Shown here piece after piece: positions 25,197 to 36,656 of a stretch of DNA of 64,000 nucleotides. A model generated the notes under the pieces. That model did no database searches, was not told where the DNA came from, and saw only the letters and a program-made list of their open reading frames with translations. The position numbers were made by a program, and so were the translations under genes. Source of the stretch: Papilionanthe hookeriana x Papilionanthe teres (lineage: Eukaryota > Streptophyta > Magnoliopsida > Asparagales > Orchidaceae); the NCBI GenBank assembly GCA_022702705.1, contig CM040428.1:100761805-100825804 (forward strand). The letters run 5' to 3'. The first letter of the stretch is position 1. The number at the start of each line of letters is the position of its first letter.

Positions 25197-25612
25197 TGAT
25201 AAAATTTGGTATTTTATTTGTAATTTTGTACTCTTGTTGAGTTTATAAATAATAAAATTTATAATAAATTGATTCTTATTTTGTAAATTTTTAAAAAATA
25301 ATATTAATATTCTTATTGTGTAAAATTTTGTATTCAATTCGTTATTGTAAATTTTTTTAGTTAATAAATGTCTTGAATTTTTGTATGAAATTTGCTCTTG
25401 AAAAATTTTTAAATAAAATTATTAATATATTTTTAAAAGAAATAATTATTATAATAATTTTTTATTTTAACGAGCCAATTTCGAGCCGAACACGAACACA
25501 CTGTTTAATGAGCCTTTTCGAATACGAGCCGATTTCGAGCTGAGCCAATTTTGCACGAGCCGAACACGAGCCAAACCTGAGCTCGCTCAAGCTCGGCTCG
25601 TTTACAGCCCTA

Positions 25613-26155
25613 GTTGAAGCATTAGAGCAGATGTCTGATTATGCAAAATTTATGAAGGATATTCTTAAAAAGAAAAGAAAGTTTAAAGAACACCAGATTG
25701 TTGCACTTAGCGGTGAGTGTAGTGCAATTATTCAGAAGAAGCTTCCTGAAAAACTTAAAGACTCATGTAGTTTTACTATCTCGTGTGCTATAGGTGAGAA
25801 AATTTTTTGGAAGAGCTTTATGTGATCTTGGAGCTAGTATTAATCTTATGTCTTTATCAACTTTCGAAAGATTGGGAATAGGAGAAATTTCACCTACAAC
25901 TGTGACTCTTCAACTGGCTGATCATTCTATCACTTATTCTAAAGGAGTTGTGGAATATTTATTAGTAAATGTGGATAAATTTATCTTTCCTATGGACTTT
26001 ATTGTATTAGATATAGAGGAAGATAAAGAAATACCAATTATTTTAGGAAGACCAATCTTTTCAATTATTTTGGGAAGACCATTCCTTGCTACTAAGAGAG
26101 CTATGATTGATGTTCAAAAAGGAGAATTAACTATGAGAGTTAATGACCAATAGGT
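25613..26155 (+). pseudogene. Athila-like gag/pol continuation: aspartic protease
   Basis: The frame resumes after the hAT element with EALEQMSDYAKFMKDIL and a linker. After a frameshift at about 25795 the protease reads ALCDLGASINLMS, with the DLGA form of the catalytic Asp motif at about 25826-25837, and a flap and ILGRP region at 26035-26090. IILGRP occurs twice 11 codons apart, an in-frame duplication unusual for the family. Protease would cut the Gag-Pol polyprotein. Confidence 0.88.
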
Positions 26156-26219
26156 AACTTTCAATATTCTGAAATCTAGGAAATACCCTTCAACAAAAAA
26201 AGATGATGAGTGCTTTCAA

Positions 26220-27560
26220 ATGGAAATCTGCGATTATTTGAGAGAAGAACATTTTAGAGAAGTATTTGAAGAAAATGTGGAATGTGAGGATGAATGTGAA
26301 AGTGAAAATGAAGATGATTTTGATGATTTGAAGAATGAAAAGTTTGAATTTGTTCAGAAAAAATTTGAAAGATTGAATATTTTGGAAAATCGAGATCAAA
26401 ATTTAATTCCATCTATCATTAAACCCCCTAAACTTGAGCTGAAAATTCTCCCTAATCATTTGAAGTATATGTTTTTAGAAGAATCATCTACTTTACGAGT
26501 CATTGTATCTTCGGATTTAAATGAATATCAAGAACAAAAATTATTGGACACCTTAAAAAGATAAAAAAAGGCTTTTTTTGGTCCATAGCTAATATTAAAG
26601 AAATCAGTCTATCGATCTGTATGCACAGAAATTTTGTTAGATGAACAACACAAACCTAGAGTTGATCCACAAAGGAGACTGAACCAAAAAACGAAAGAAG
26701 CGATTAAAAAAAGGGATTTTAAAGTGCTTAGATGCTGGAATTATATATCATATTTCTGATAGTGTTTGGGTAAGCCCAATTCATTGTGTTCCTGAGAAAG
26801 GAGGAGTCACTGTTGACGTAAATGAACGAAATGAAATTATACCGACAAGACAAGTTACTGGTTAGTGAATATGTATTGATTATAGAAAATTAAACGTCGC
26901 CACCAGAAAAGATCACTTTCCTTTACCATTTTAGACTAAATGCTTGAACGGACTTCTTTGGATACAAGTACTATTGTTTTCTAGATGGATATACTGGTTA
27001 CCACCAAATACCTATTGCTCCTGAGGATCAAGAGAAGACTATATTTACTAGCCATTATGGAACTTTTGCTTTTAGAAGGATGCCCTTTGGATTATGTAAT
27101 GCACATGCAACATTTCAAAGATCTATGACGTCCATATTTAGTAAATTAATTGATGATGGAATAGAAGTGTTTATGGATGATTTCTCGGTATTTGGAGATT
27201 CATTTGATGCATACCTATGCAATTTAGAAAAAGTTTTAGCGGTATGCGAAAGAACAAATTTAGTCCTAAACTGGGAAAAATGTCAATTTATGGTTGTAGG
27301 AAGAATTGTGCTTGGGCATAAAATATATGAATATGGCATGGAAGTAGATCCTGCAAATATTCAAATTATAGAAAAATTATCACCTCAAACAACTATGAGA
27401 GGGGTAAGAAGCTTTTTGGGACATGTATGATTCTACAGGCGATATATTAAAGACTTTTCAAAAATTACTAAGCCTCTATACCAACTTTTAAAGAAAGATA
27501 GAAAGTTTGATTTTAACGATGAATGTTTAAAAGCTTTCAATCTTATTAAAAGAAAAAATT
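26220..27560 (+). pseudogene. Athila-like reverse transcriptase region
   Basis: 26220-26564 is an acidic linker ending in PPKLELKILPNHLKYMFL, usual just before reverse transcriptase. From about 26700 the domain is spread over three frames: WVSPIHCVPEKGG, then CIDYRKLN preceded by a TAGTGA where Trp-Arg is expected. An open stretch at 27080-27430 follows with MPFGLCNAHATFQR, the catalytic FMDD at 27170-27181 and SFLGHV. Changes to stops are mostly TGG to TAG or CGA to TGA. Confidence 0.9.
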
Positions 27561-27990
27561 AATCGTTGCACCTATAATAGTTTCACCTGATTGGGAGAAA
27601 CTATTTGAATTAATGTGCAATGTTAGCGATTATGCTATTGGAATTGTTTTAGGGCAAAGACATGACAAAATGTTTAAAGTTATATACTACACGCTAATAA
27701 GACTCTTACTGATGCTCAAATTAATTACACTATTACTGAAAGAGAGTTATTAACGATTGTGTATGTCTTTGAAAAATTTAGATCTTACTTAATTGGAGCT
27801 AAGTGTATCATGCATACTGATCATTCTGCCATTAAATATTTAATGCAAAAGAATGGCGCAAAACCAAGACTGATTTGATTGATGCTTTTAATGCAAAAAT
27901 TTGATTTTTAGATCGTTAATAGAAAATGGGTCGATAATCAAATAGCTGAGCATTTATTGAGACTTGAACAACCTAATTTGGATGACTTTA
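27560..27990 (+). pseudogene. Athila-like RNase H region
   Basis: Contains PIIVSPDWEKLFELMCN, DYAIGIVLGQ, then YTITERELLTIVYVFEKF and HTDHSAIKYLM in shifted frames, the order seen in gypsy RNase H. A TGATTG at about 27878 sits where Arg-Trp is expected. The domain would degrade the RNA strand of RNA-DNA hybrids. Confidence 0.85.
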
Positions 27991-28229
27991 AAAATGAAAT
28001 TACTGAGACATTTCCTGATTAGCATTTATATAATATTATAGAAGAAAATTTACTGTAGTATGCTGATATTGTGAACCACATCGTTAGTAATATTTTACCA
28101 TTCGATTTAACGATGCAATGATGAGAAAAAATTTAAGCATGATGCTTAAATTTTATTTCTGGGACGATCCTTATCTGTATAAGCAATGTAAAGATTTTAT
28201 TATTAGATGTGTGCCTTATGAAGAAACTG

Positions 28230-29292
28230 AAAGAATTATCCGAGAATGTCATGATTCTGAATTTGGATGACATTTTGGAATTGATAGAATTGCACATAAG
28301 ATTTTGCAATCTGGATTTTATTGGCCTACACTTTTCAGAGATGTTTATAGATTTATCAAAACTTGTGAACGATATCAGAGAATAGACAATATATCCAGAA
28401 GAAATAAAATGCTTCTTAATTTTACTCTGGAAGTTGAAATTTTTGATGCATGGGGATTAGATTTTATGGGACCATTCATACCTTCATTTAGAAATTTATA
28501 TATACTAATTGCTGTTGATTATGTTTCAAAATGAATTGAGGCAATAATTTTACCTAGGTGTGATGCTAGAAGTATTTCGAGGTTTTTGATGAAAAATATT
28601 TTCACAAGATATGGAATGCCTAGAGTAATTATCACTGATGGAGGATCCCACTTTAAGAATAATCTGATTCAGAGATTGGTGGAAAAATATAATATTATGC
28701 ATAGAATATCTACATCTTATCATCCTCAAACTAATGGTTTAGTAGAGGTATCTAATCATGAAATTAAACAAATTTTGGAGAAAGTCATTGATCCTGAGAA
28801 ATTGGAATGGTCTGCTAGATTAGGTACTGCTTTGTGAGCATACAGAACTGCTTATAAAACTCCTATTGGAATGTCCTCTTACAGATTAATCTTTGAAAAA
28901 AACATGTCACTTGCCAATTGAATTATAATATAAAGCATAATGGGCGATAAAGAAATTGAATTTTAATTCGAAAGATGCCGGTGACAAGAGACTGTTGCAA
29001 TTGAATGAATTGGAAGAAATTTGAAACAAATCATATGATAATGATAGAATATATAAGGAAAAAAGAAAAATAATGGCATGCTTGGAAGATTGTCAAAAAG
29101 AAATTTGAACCAGGACAAAAAATTTTCTTATACAATACAAGATTGAAATTATTTCCTGAAAAACTAAAATCTAGATGGACAGAACCTTTCATTGTCATAA
29201 AAATATATCAGTTTGGAGCTGTGATTATCGAAGACCCTAAATCTGGAAGAATATTCACAGTTAATGGCCAAAGATTAAAACCATATTTTTAA
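28230..29292 (+). pseudogene. Athila-like integrase region
   Basis: A His/Cys-type N-terminal zinc-binding remnant (HFGIDRIAHK then CERYQR) is followed by the catalytic core: WGLDFMGPF at about 28455, IITDGGSHFKNN at about 28635 and HPQTNGLVEVSNHEIK at about 28725. Stops at 28535 and 28835 replace the Trp of KWIEA and LWAYRTA. The C-terminal part (KLKSRWTEPF, then FTVNGQRLKPYF) ends at about 29292. Confidence 0.9.
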
Positions 29293-29319
29293 AGGCAATA
29301 AACCTAATTTTAAAGAGGT

Positions 29320-31678
29320 TTTAATGTTGGATCAACCTGAATAACTAAAAGTTAAGTCGGATTGACGACGTTAAACCAAACGCTTTGTAGGAGGCAACCC
29401 ACAGTTATAGAGTGTCTTATTTGATGTGTTATTTGTGTTTATTTGTTACTTAATTAAGTCTTATTCATCCTTAAATATCATTAACATTTAAGAAATGAAT
29501 CAAATCGAAATTTGAAAAGAATTTGAACGAAGTGAAGTTTGGCGAATTTTGAATTAGCGTCGAACAGCGCCGTTGTTCAGAAAATCATTTCTCGTCTTTA
29601 AATTCGAGTTTTGACGGTTCTAGGCGGTAAATCCTTGAACTCCCAAAAACAGCCCCTAGATGCAGTGACTTCCAAAGGAACGAAGAGGAAGGTCCAAATT
29701 CTTGTCCAAATGGATTCTAACTTGATGGAAACTTCTAGATTTCAAGTTTTCAACCGTAGAAAGTTTGTCAGTTTCGAGGCGCAACATCTATTCAACAAAA
29801 ATATCTCAAAAATGAGATTGATTAAGGAGCGAGGCTTTGTAAATCGAGGTACGAATTCTCCTACAACTAGAATTGATGAAAATATTGTTCAAAGACGTTG
29901 GGAAGTATTGTGTTATACTACTACCACCGTAGTTGTCCCGACTGTGAAGGAGTTTTATGCAAATCTTCATGGAATCAACCAATGATCAGTCTATGTAAGA
30001 GGTAGGTTTGTCACATTTACTCCTGTAAAAATTAATGATTTATACATGATTGAGAATGTGCCAATCTGCCACTATTCAAATTTTACCTCGACGAAGGACA
30101 ATATGAATGATATATACAGATATCTGACGGATAAAAGTGATGAATGAGATAAGAGATAGCAGGTATGTAAGTTTTTCGACACACTATTAAATTCTACGTC
30201 GAAACACTTACATTATTTCATATGTGCAAAATTGCTCCCGACCATGAAAATCAGTAAAGTGACTAAGGAGTGTTGTTTTGAACTACTGTATTCAAATGGG
30301 GATGTCTATTGATGTTGGTTTGATAATTGTCAAATTTGTTTTGGGATTAATAGTTCACAGATCTAAGTATGGACTTGGACATCCTTCCACCATATTTCTC
30401 CAATACAATCAATCACAAGTGCAATATGAGAACTGGGAAAGAGTACTTCTACCTTGGAAGCCTATAGACCCAGCAGATGCATATAGTAATCAGGCAATTG
30501 GTGATATGAATGACATAAGCATCATTGAAAATCAACCATCCCAGAGGTCAGCACCTATTCCTCCTTACTTTCTTGAAAGTTCACAGATTATCTTGAAGAA
30601 AATTAAGAAATTGGAGAAGGAAGTACAACACCTGATGAATACAATCAACAATCTATTTGATTTCTTTGATCATCTAGTTTGGAGAACGAAGGAGCACTTT
30701 GATCATTCTGGATATCTTGAAGGAAGTTTAACGCGATTTATGAGAAGGAAATGTTGGATTGAAGAGGATTCTACTAAAGAAGTTCTGTTTCGTCCATTCT
30801 ACAATCCATTTGTTCATGCTCAATCAATTGGAGATCCAAGAATTGATGATAGTTCTGAGGAAGAATGAAGACTTATTATATTTTTGTGTTTGTGTATTTG
30901 AACTGATTGCTTTGTTTTGCTTTGTTTGGAAGTTTAACGCGATTTATGATAAGGAAATGTTGGATTGAAGAGGTTTCTACTAAGAATTTCCGTTTAGTCC
31001 ATTCTACAATCTATTTGTTCATGCTCAATCAATTGGAGATCTAAGAATTGATGATAGTTCTGAGGAAGAATAAAAACTTATTATATTTATGTGTTTGTGT
31101 ATTTGAACTGATTGCTTTGTTTTGCTTTGTTATGTTTTGCTTTGTTTGGATGTTATATTTGGACATGCTTTCTTGTTTAGTTTTCAGCGTTATTATATTG
31201 TGGTTGTGCGCGACGCTGAATTTAAGATTATATGACTTGAAAATGTGTAATATTTAGTGTTGTGTGTATGTGTCTGACACTTGGATTTTATATATGAAAG
31301 TGATGTTTTGTGTTGTTTGTGTTGAAATATATCATTTTTCATGGTTTTGGAATGTTATTCAATGCTTAATTAGCCTAATTAGACGTCCGAGCAGGCTTAA
31401 AAGATCGAAATTGCAAAAGAAAGTCGGAAGCCCAGTTTTTGAACTGGCGTCGGACCGCACCAAAAGTCAGAGTTTGGCCATTAGAGCAGAAAAATGAGCC
31501 GAACAGCGCTCGACTGGGAAAAAGGCCTGAAACTCTAAATTTTCGCGATTTAACCCTGGGACCCTCCATTTTTGCCCAAACCATCGTCTTCTACCTCCAG
31601 CTAAAGCCTATTTTCGCACCTAGGGTTCAGTAGCATTTGGATTTGAAGCGATTTCGTGGCCAGAAAAATTTTGATTTT
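29320..31678 (+). other. Post-pol region of Athila-like element with additional frames
   Basis: 29611-29985 and its continuation to about 30270 resemble the domain often labelled 'putative plant transposon protein' found downstream of pol in Athila-like elements (KERGFV, VPTVKEFYANLHG, YVRGRFVTFTP). 30278-30868 continues with YGLGHPSTI, a coiled-coil-like ILKKIKKLEKEVQHL and an acidic end. Its role is unknown. I see no clear signal peptide or transmembrane segment that would support an envelope-like protein. LTR-like motifs occur at 29547 and 31439. Confidence 0.6.
30726..31137. repeat. 206-bp tandem duplication
   Basis: GTTTAACGCGATTTATGA starts at 30726 and again at 30932. The rest of the unit (GAAATGTTGGATTGAAGAGG through TTGAACTGATTGCTTTGTTT) is repeated with a few changes. 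It spans the end of the frame 30278-30868. Confidence 0.88.
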
Positions 31679-31692
31679 ATCTTCTCTTGGTA
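31679..31692. repeat. RTE target-site duplication, left
   Basis: ATCTTCTCTTGGTA here is repeated at 34792-34805. This long duplication is typical of LINE target-primed insertion and fixes both ends of the RTE element. Confidence 0.9.
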
Positions 31693-34600
31693 GTCGACAG
31701 CCAGCGTAAAACTTGTCGAAAAAAAAATCATGACATGAATCCTTTTGATCATTGTGTAAGTGCTAGGGCGTCCCCTGGAAGCGACGCGCTGTATGGCCTC
31801 GAATACGGTGGAAAGTGTGCAAGGGCCGCTACACTTGCGCCGGGTGTAGTGTCAAGTAAGCGAGGGTTCCCACATTACGGACGGATGCGGGTAAAGAAGT
31901 TAGTCCATGATACTAGTATTAGGATAGGATCTTGGAATATAGGTACTCTCAATGGTAAATTAATGGAATTGGTTGATTATTATGATCCATAGAAAGATAA
32001 ATATCCTATGTATTCAATAAACTAAATGGGTTGGAGAAAAAGCTAAGGAAATTGATAACTTAGGTTTTAAACTATGGTATTCAGTAAGAGTCGTACTTAG
32101 AAATGGTGTAGGTATAATTATAGATAAAAGTTTGAAAGATAATGTTGTTAAAATTAATAGAGTTGGAGATAAAATTATAAGCACTTAAGATTATTATTGA
32201 TACTAAGATTTTTAATATTATAAGTGCTTATGCTCCTCAAGTTGATTTAGATATAGGCTCTAAAGATAAATTTGGAATGATTTAGAAGACTTAATACACT
32301 TGATACCCTCGAAGAAAAAATTTTTATTGGAGGAGATTTAAATAAACATGTCAGTAAAGTTGTAGAAGATTTCAAAAATATTCATGGTGGGTATAGTTAT
32401 GGATCGATTAATGAAGAAGGTAGAGTCATATTAGATTTTGCTTTAGCTTATGATATGATTATTACTAATACTTTATTCAAGAAAAGAGATGAGCATCTTA
32501 TTACTTATAAGAATGGATCTAATAAAACACAAATTGATTATTTTCTTATGAGAAGAAGAGATCATCGAGATTGTAAGGATTGTAAGGTCATTCCAAGTGA
32601 GGGATTAAGTACCCGACATCGATTATTAGTTCAGATTTTAAGATGAAGAGTTGTAAAATAAAGAATACTAGGATTCGACATCGTAGAATAAGATGGGGGC
32701 ACCTAAAAGACACAAATAAAATTATTTTTATGAGTAAAATTCAAGATTTAAATATTTGGGATGCTCATGAAGACGCGAATGTTATGTGGGAAAAATTAAC
32801 TAATACTATTAAACAAGTGGCTAAAGATGTACTTGGAGAATCAAAAGAAAAAGTTTCTATAAATAAAAATAGTTGGTGGTGGAATAATAATGTGCAAGAA
32901 AAGATAAAATATAAGAAGTTATGTTATAAAAATTGGTTTAAATATAAAAGCGTAGAGAATTGGGAAAAATATAAAACGGCCCGTAGAGAGTGTAAAAGAA
33001 TAATCTGTGACGCTAAAAATTCTGCTTTTAGTGATCTTTATAACATGTTAGATACTAAGGAAGGTGAAAAATATATGTATAAACTAGCACGAAACAAAGA
33101 GAAAAGAAAAGTAAAGATTTAACTCGAAGTAAAGTGTCTTAAAGATGAAAATCGAAAAGTGCTTTTCTTAGAAAAAGATATTCAACATAGGTGGGTGAGT
33201 TATTTTGATAAACTTTTTAATGATGATGTTGAAAGTACGATCGACCTTAGTGATCTTAATATCGTTAATAATAATAAAACTTTTCACTTTTACCGTCGCA
33301 TTAGTAAAAAAGAAGTTAATGAGGCTTTAAAGAAAACCAAGGGGGAAAGTCCGTAGGACTCGATGATATCTCGATTGAAGTGTGGAAATGTTTAGGTGAT
33401 TTGGGGGTTTCTGGCTTACTAAACTTTTTAATATTATTTTAAAAACAAAAAAGATGCTCGAGGAGTGGAGAAAGAGCATTTTGGTCCCCATTTTTAAGTA
33501 TAAAGGAGATGCACAAGAGTGTGCAAATTATAGAGGAATTAAATTGATGTGTCATACTTTAAAGTTATGGGAGAGGGTAATTGAACATAGGTTAAGACGT
33601 ATTACGAAGATTTCTCATAATCAATTTGGATTTATGCGGAGCGAGTCTACCATGGAAGCTATACATTTATTAAGAGGTTTGATTGAGAGGTACAGAGATA
33701 ATAAGGAGGATCTACATTTGATTTTTATTGATTTAGAAAAAGCTTACGATAAGGTTCCTAGAGATGTTCTTTGGAGAGTCCTTGAGAAGAAATATGTTGA
33801 CTTGACTTATATTCAAGTCATTAAAGATATGTATGATAGAGTCGTTACATGTGTTCGAGCCGAAGGAGGATTGACCAAGTATTTTACTATTTCGTTGGTT
33901 TACATCAAGGATCGGCTTTAAGCCCATATCTTTTGCTTTATTTATGGATGGTCTTATCGGCCATTTACAAGAGGATGTACCTTGGTGTATGCTTTTTGTC
34001 GATGATATCCTCTTGGTGGATAAGACCGGAGAAAAAGTCCGAGAAAAACTTGAATTATGGAGGTCTACATTGGAGTCTAAAGGTCTTCGTTTGAGTAGAA
34101 CTAAAACCGAATACATGGAATGTAATTTTAGTAATAGTAGGTCTAGTGACGAAGTGTAACTTTGGGTGATCAAATTATTAAAAGGTGTGAACGATTTAGA
34201 TATCTCGGGTCCATTGTTCAAAGCGATGGTGATATAGATGGGATGTTAATAGTAGAATTCAGGTTGGTTGGTTGAAGTGGAGGAATGCGTCCGGCCTATT
34301 ATGTGATAGAAAAGTACCGCTTAGACTGAAAGGAAAATTTTATAAGATGGAGGTGAGACCTTCAATGCTCTATGGTGCTGAATGTTGGCCTTTAAAAGAG
34401 AAGCATAATGTTAAGTTAAGTGTTGCCGAGATGAGAATGATTAGATGGATGAGTGGCTTTACACTTAGAGACAAAATGCGAAATGAATATATCCGTAATA
34501 GGGTTGGAGTTGCACCGAGTGACGGATAAAATTAGAGAGAGTCGCCTTAGATGGTTTGGTCACATTAAACGTCGACCACTCGATGATCCGATTAGGAGAG

Positions 34601-34791
34601 TAGATGTTTTAAATACAACTTATGTTAAGAAAGGCAGAGGCGGACCTATGAAAACTTGGGGCTTATTGCATAAAAAATGATCTTAATCTATTAGAATTAA
34701 ACGAAAATTTGACATTAAATAGGACGCAATGGAGAAAAAGGATTCATGTAGCCGAACCCACTTAGTGGGATTAAGGCTTTGTTGTTGTTGT
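31693..34791 (+). mobile_element. RTE-clade LINE, near full length, nested in Athila-like element
   Basis: This non-LTR retrotransposon has one broken ORF. An endonuclease (EEP) domain starts with IRIGSWNIGTLNG near 31915-31956, then FIGGDLNKHV (about 32330) and QIDYFLM (about 32530). A linker occupies 32643-33360. Reverse transcriptase follows: CANYRGIKLM (about 33520), FIDLEKAYDKVPRD (about 33725) and the catalytic FVDD at 33995-34006. It then reaches MLYGAECWPLKEK (about 34355) and RWFGHIKRRP. The 3' end is the characteristic CCCACTTAGTGGGATTAAGGC followed by (TTG)n. Several frameshifts leave it inactive. The 14-bp duplication is perfect. Confidence 0.93.
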
Positions 34792-34805
34792 ATCTTCTCT
34801 TGGTA

Positions 34806-36640
34806 AGAGCTACACTTTAATATGAAAATTTTTTATTTTGACCGTGGAAATCTCTTACATCAGTCAGGTGTAGTGATTGAAGATAATGATGAGGTGATCC
34901 AACCCCTGAAGCCCATTACTAAGTTGAATTTGAAAACATATGAAGCCCATGTAAGTTGGAAGTGGAGTAAGAAAGCTGATGAGCTTTCTAGTCATGATAG
35001 ACCATCTACATCTAGGGAGCCTACTTTGCATGATGTTATGGATCAGTTAGAAAGGTTGAACACCAGAGTAGAGGGATTAAAAGGAACAAGATAAACGATG
35101 ATTATCACGTGCGGTGGAGAGAGTATGAGATAGCTTATCATGACGCACAGATGAGATTTTTCATGGGAGATACTAGCACTGTATTTCCTACTTACCCTGA
35201 GTATACTCCATACCAGCTTATACAACCTGATGATGGTGGAGCTCCTACAGAGGGTGAAAATTAGTAGTTTGTGCATTTTTATTTTTCAGTGTACTTTGTT
35301 TTAGTATGTGATGTTTGTAGTGTACCTGAGACTCTTTGATGTTTGTTTTGTATTAGTTAATGTATTTGTGATGTACTTGAGACTCTTTCTGATTAGTATC
35401 TGTGATATAATGTGTATTTGGTTATATTTGTAGTAAATTTTATGTTGATTTGTGATTTATGTGATGTTATAGTAGAATTTTCATGCGTTTGGTTTGCTAG
35501 TTTAAGTTGTGATAGTAACAGTAGTATGTTAATATTGTATGCATAGTTTAGTTTAGTTTCGTTTTTAAACTTCTCCTCTTATAAAATTTCTAACCTATAT
35601 TTGTGTATAAAAATGCTTCTACTTATTTCAGGCCAACTGTTCCACTTTATGAAAAAAAACCTGCTTAAACTCAAAGGTATGAAAAGACCAACATATTGAG
35701 GTATGAGTTATATGTTTTTTTTATCTTTTCTTTCATCACATATAAATTGTATTGATATTCAAAAATCTAAGTTTGAGGGAGGGAAAGAATTAACTATTAA
35801 TTGGTCTCATTTAAAAATATTTTCAAAATTATTAACATGATTTCCTGTGATATAACTCAATTTCAAATAACTGTATTTTGATTTTATTTAAATATTTTGT
35901 AAATTTGAATGAAAGTATGTGGTAATGAAAACTAATTTTGTAGGATAAGATATTTGGTATAAGAGAATAGGACTATAGTCAACTATTAAAAGTAAGAAAA
36001 ACTGTATGTTTGAAATATTAAGAATCTTAAAATTTTATGTGACAGGAAAGGATTGATACTCTATGATGAATCATTAATAAGCTAAAGAAATGCCTATAAG
36101 GAAAAGGATGTGGTAAGTTTCAAATTTAGGGTGAGAATGGTGAAATTTAAAATCATTAAAGGCTATCCAGATACAATAATCCTCACTTAAAAGAAAAGAA
36201 TAATGAAAAGAAAAAAAAAGAAAAAGGAAATAAACGAAAAAGAGAAGTGAGGAGAAGCTTGAGAAGATGTCTAATAAAAAATTGGCTTTCACTTAGACCT
36301 ACCTAAAGGAAAAAACTTAATTACTTTTCTGAACTTATATGTTTGGATTAGCATCCTTACTAGTAGTGTTCTCATAAACTTCTTTTCATGTAATCATTTT
36401 AAGTGTCTTAATAGGACAATCTACAGTCATTTTTGAAATGAATAGAAGGTAGAACTCTTAGACTTAATTACTAGATAGCCTTACACCTGCAGAATTTACT
36501 TGAATTATTCAAAAGATCTTTTTGAAAAATTTTACTATGGTACTTATCTAAATCAAAATTATGGTATTCTAGAAAGAAAGTTCATTGCAGGAGATCATTA
36601 TTTTATGAATTAACTAAAATTACCTAAGGACAATTAATAA
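34806..36640 (+). other. Athila-like 3' internal region
   Basis: 34822-35094 is an open frame with an acidic/coiled-coil end (VMDQLERLNTRVEGL) that continues in other frames to about 35265. The rest up to the purine tract is AT-rich with no recognisable coding sequence. Confidence 0.6.
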
Positions 36641-36656
36641 TTAAGTTTGGGGATCT
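36641..36656 (+). promoter_or_regulatory. Polypurine tract
   Basis: AATTAAGTTTGGGGATCT precedes the 3' LTR. The AAGTTTGGGG form is the plus-strand primer usual for Athila/Tat-type elements. Confidence 0.75.

Larger units (their letters stand above)
20531..25612. mobile_element. Non-autonomous hAT transposon, 5.1 kb, carrying host gene fragments
   Basis: The ends are short inverted repeats: TAGGGCTGTCAA on the left and the complement of TTTACAGCCCTA on the right. Subterminal zones (20560-20705 and 25480-25605) are packed with GTTCGGCTCG/CGAGCCGAAC in both orientations, the usual transposase-binding arrangement. No transposase frame is present. The interior holds fragments of an eIF2B delta-subunit gene (23845-25196), an 80-bp tandem repeat (22705-22960) and a GC-rich block near 20980-21060 built on CCATTCGCC repeats that resembles a captured leader. 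It sits in the Athila gag with a perfect 8-bp duplication. Confidence 0.93.

Noticed and set aside
20531..25612. Autonomous hAT with transposase
   Set aside because: No frame resembling a hAT transposase or dimerisation domain was found. The coding sense present belongs to eIF2B delta.
29611..30868. Envelope-like protein in the Athila-like element
   Set aside because: No convincing signal peptide or transmembrane segment is visible. The sequence instead resembles a soluble domain of unknown role.
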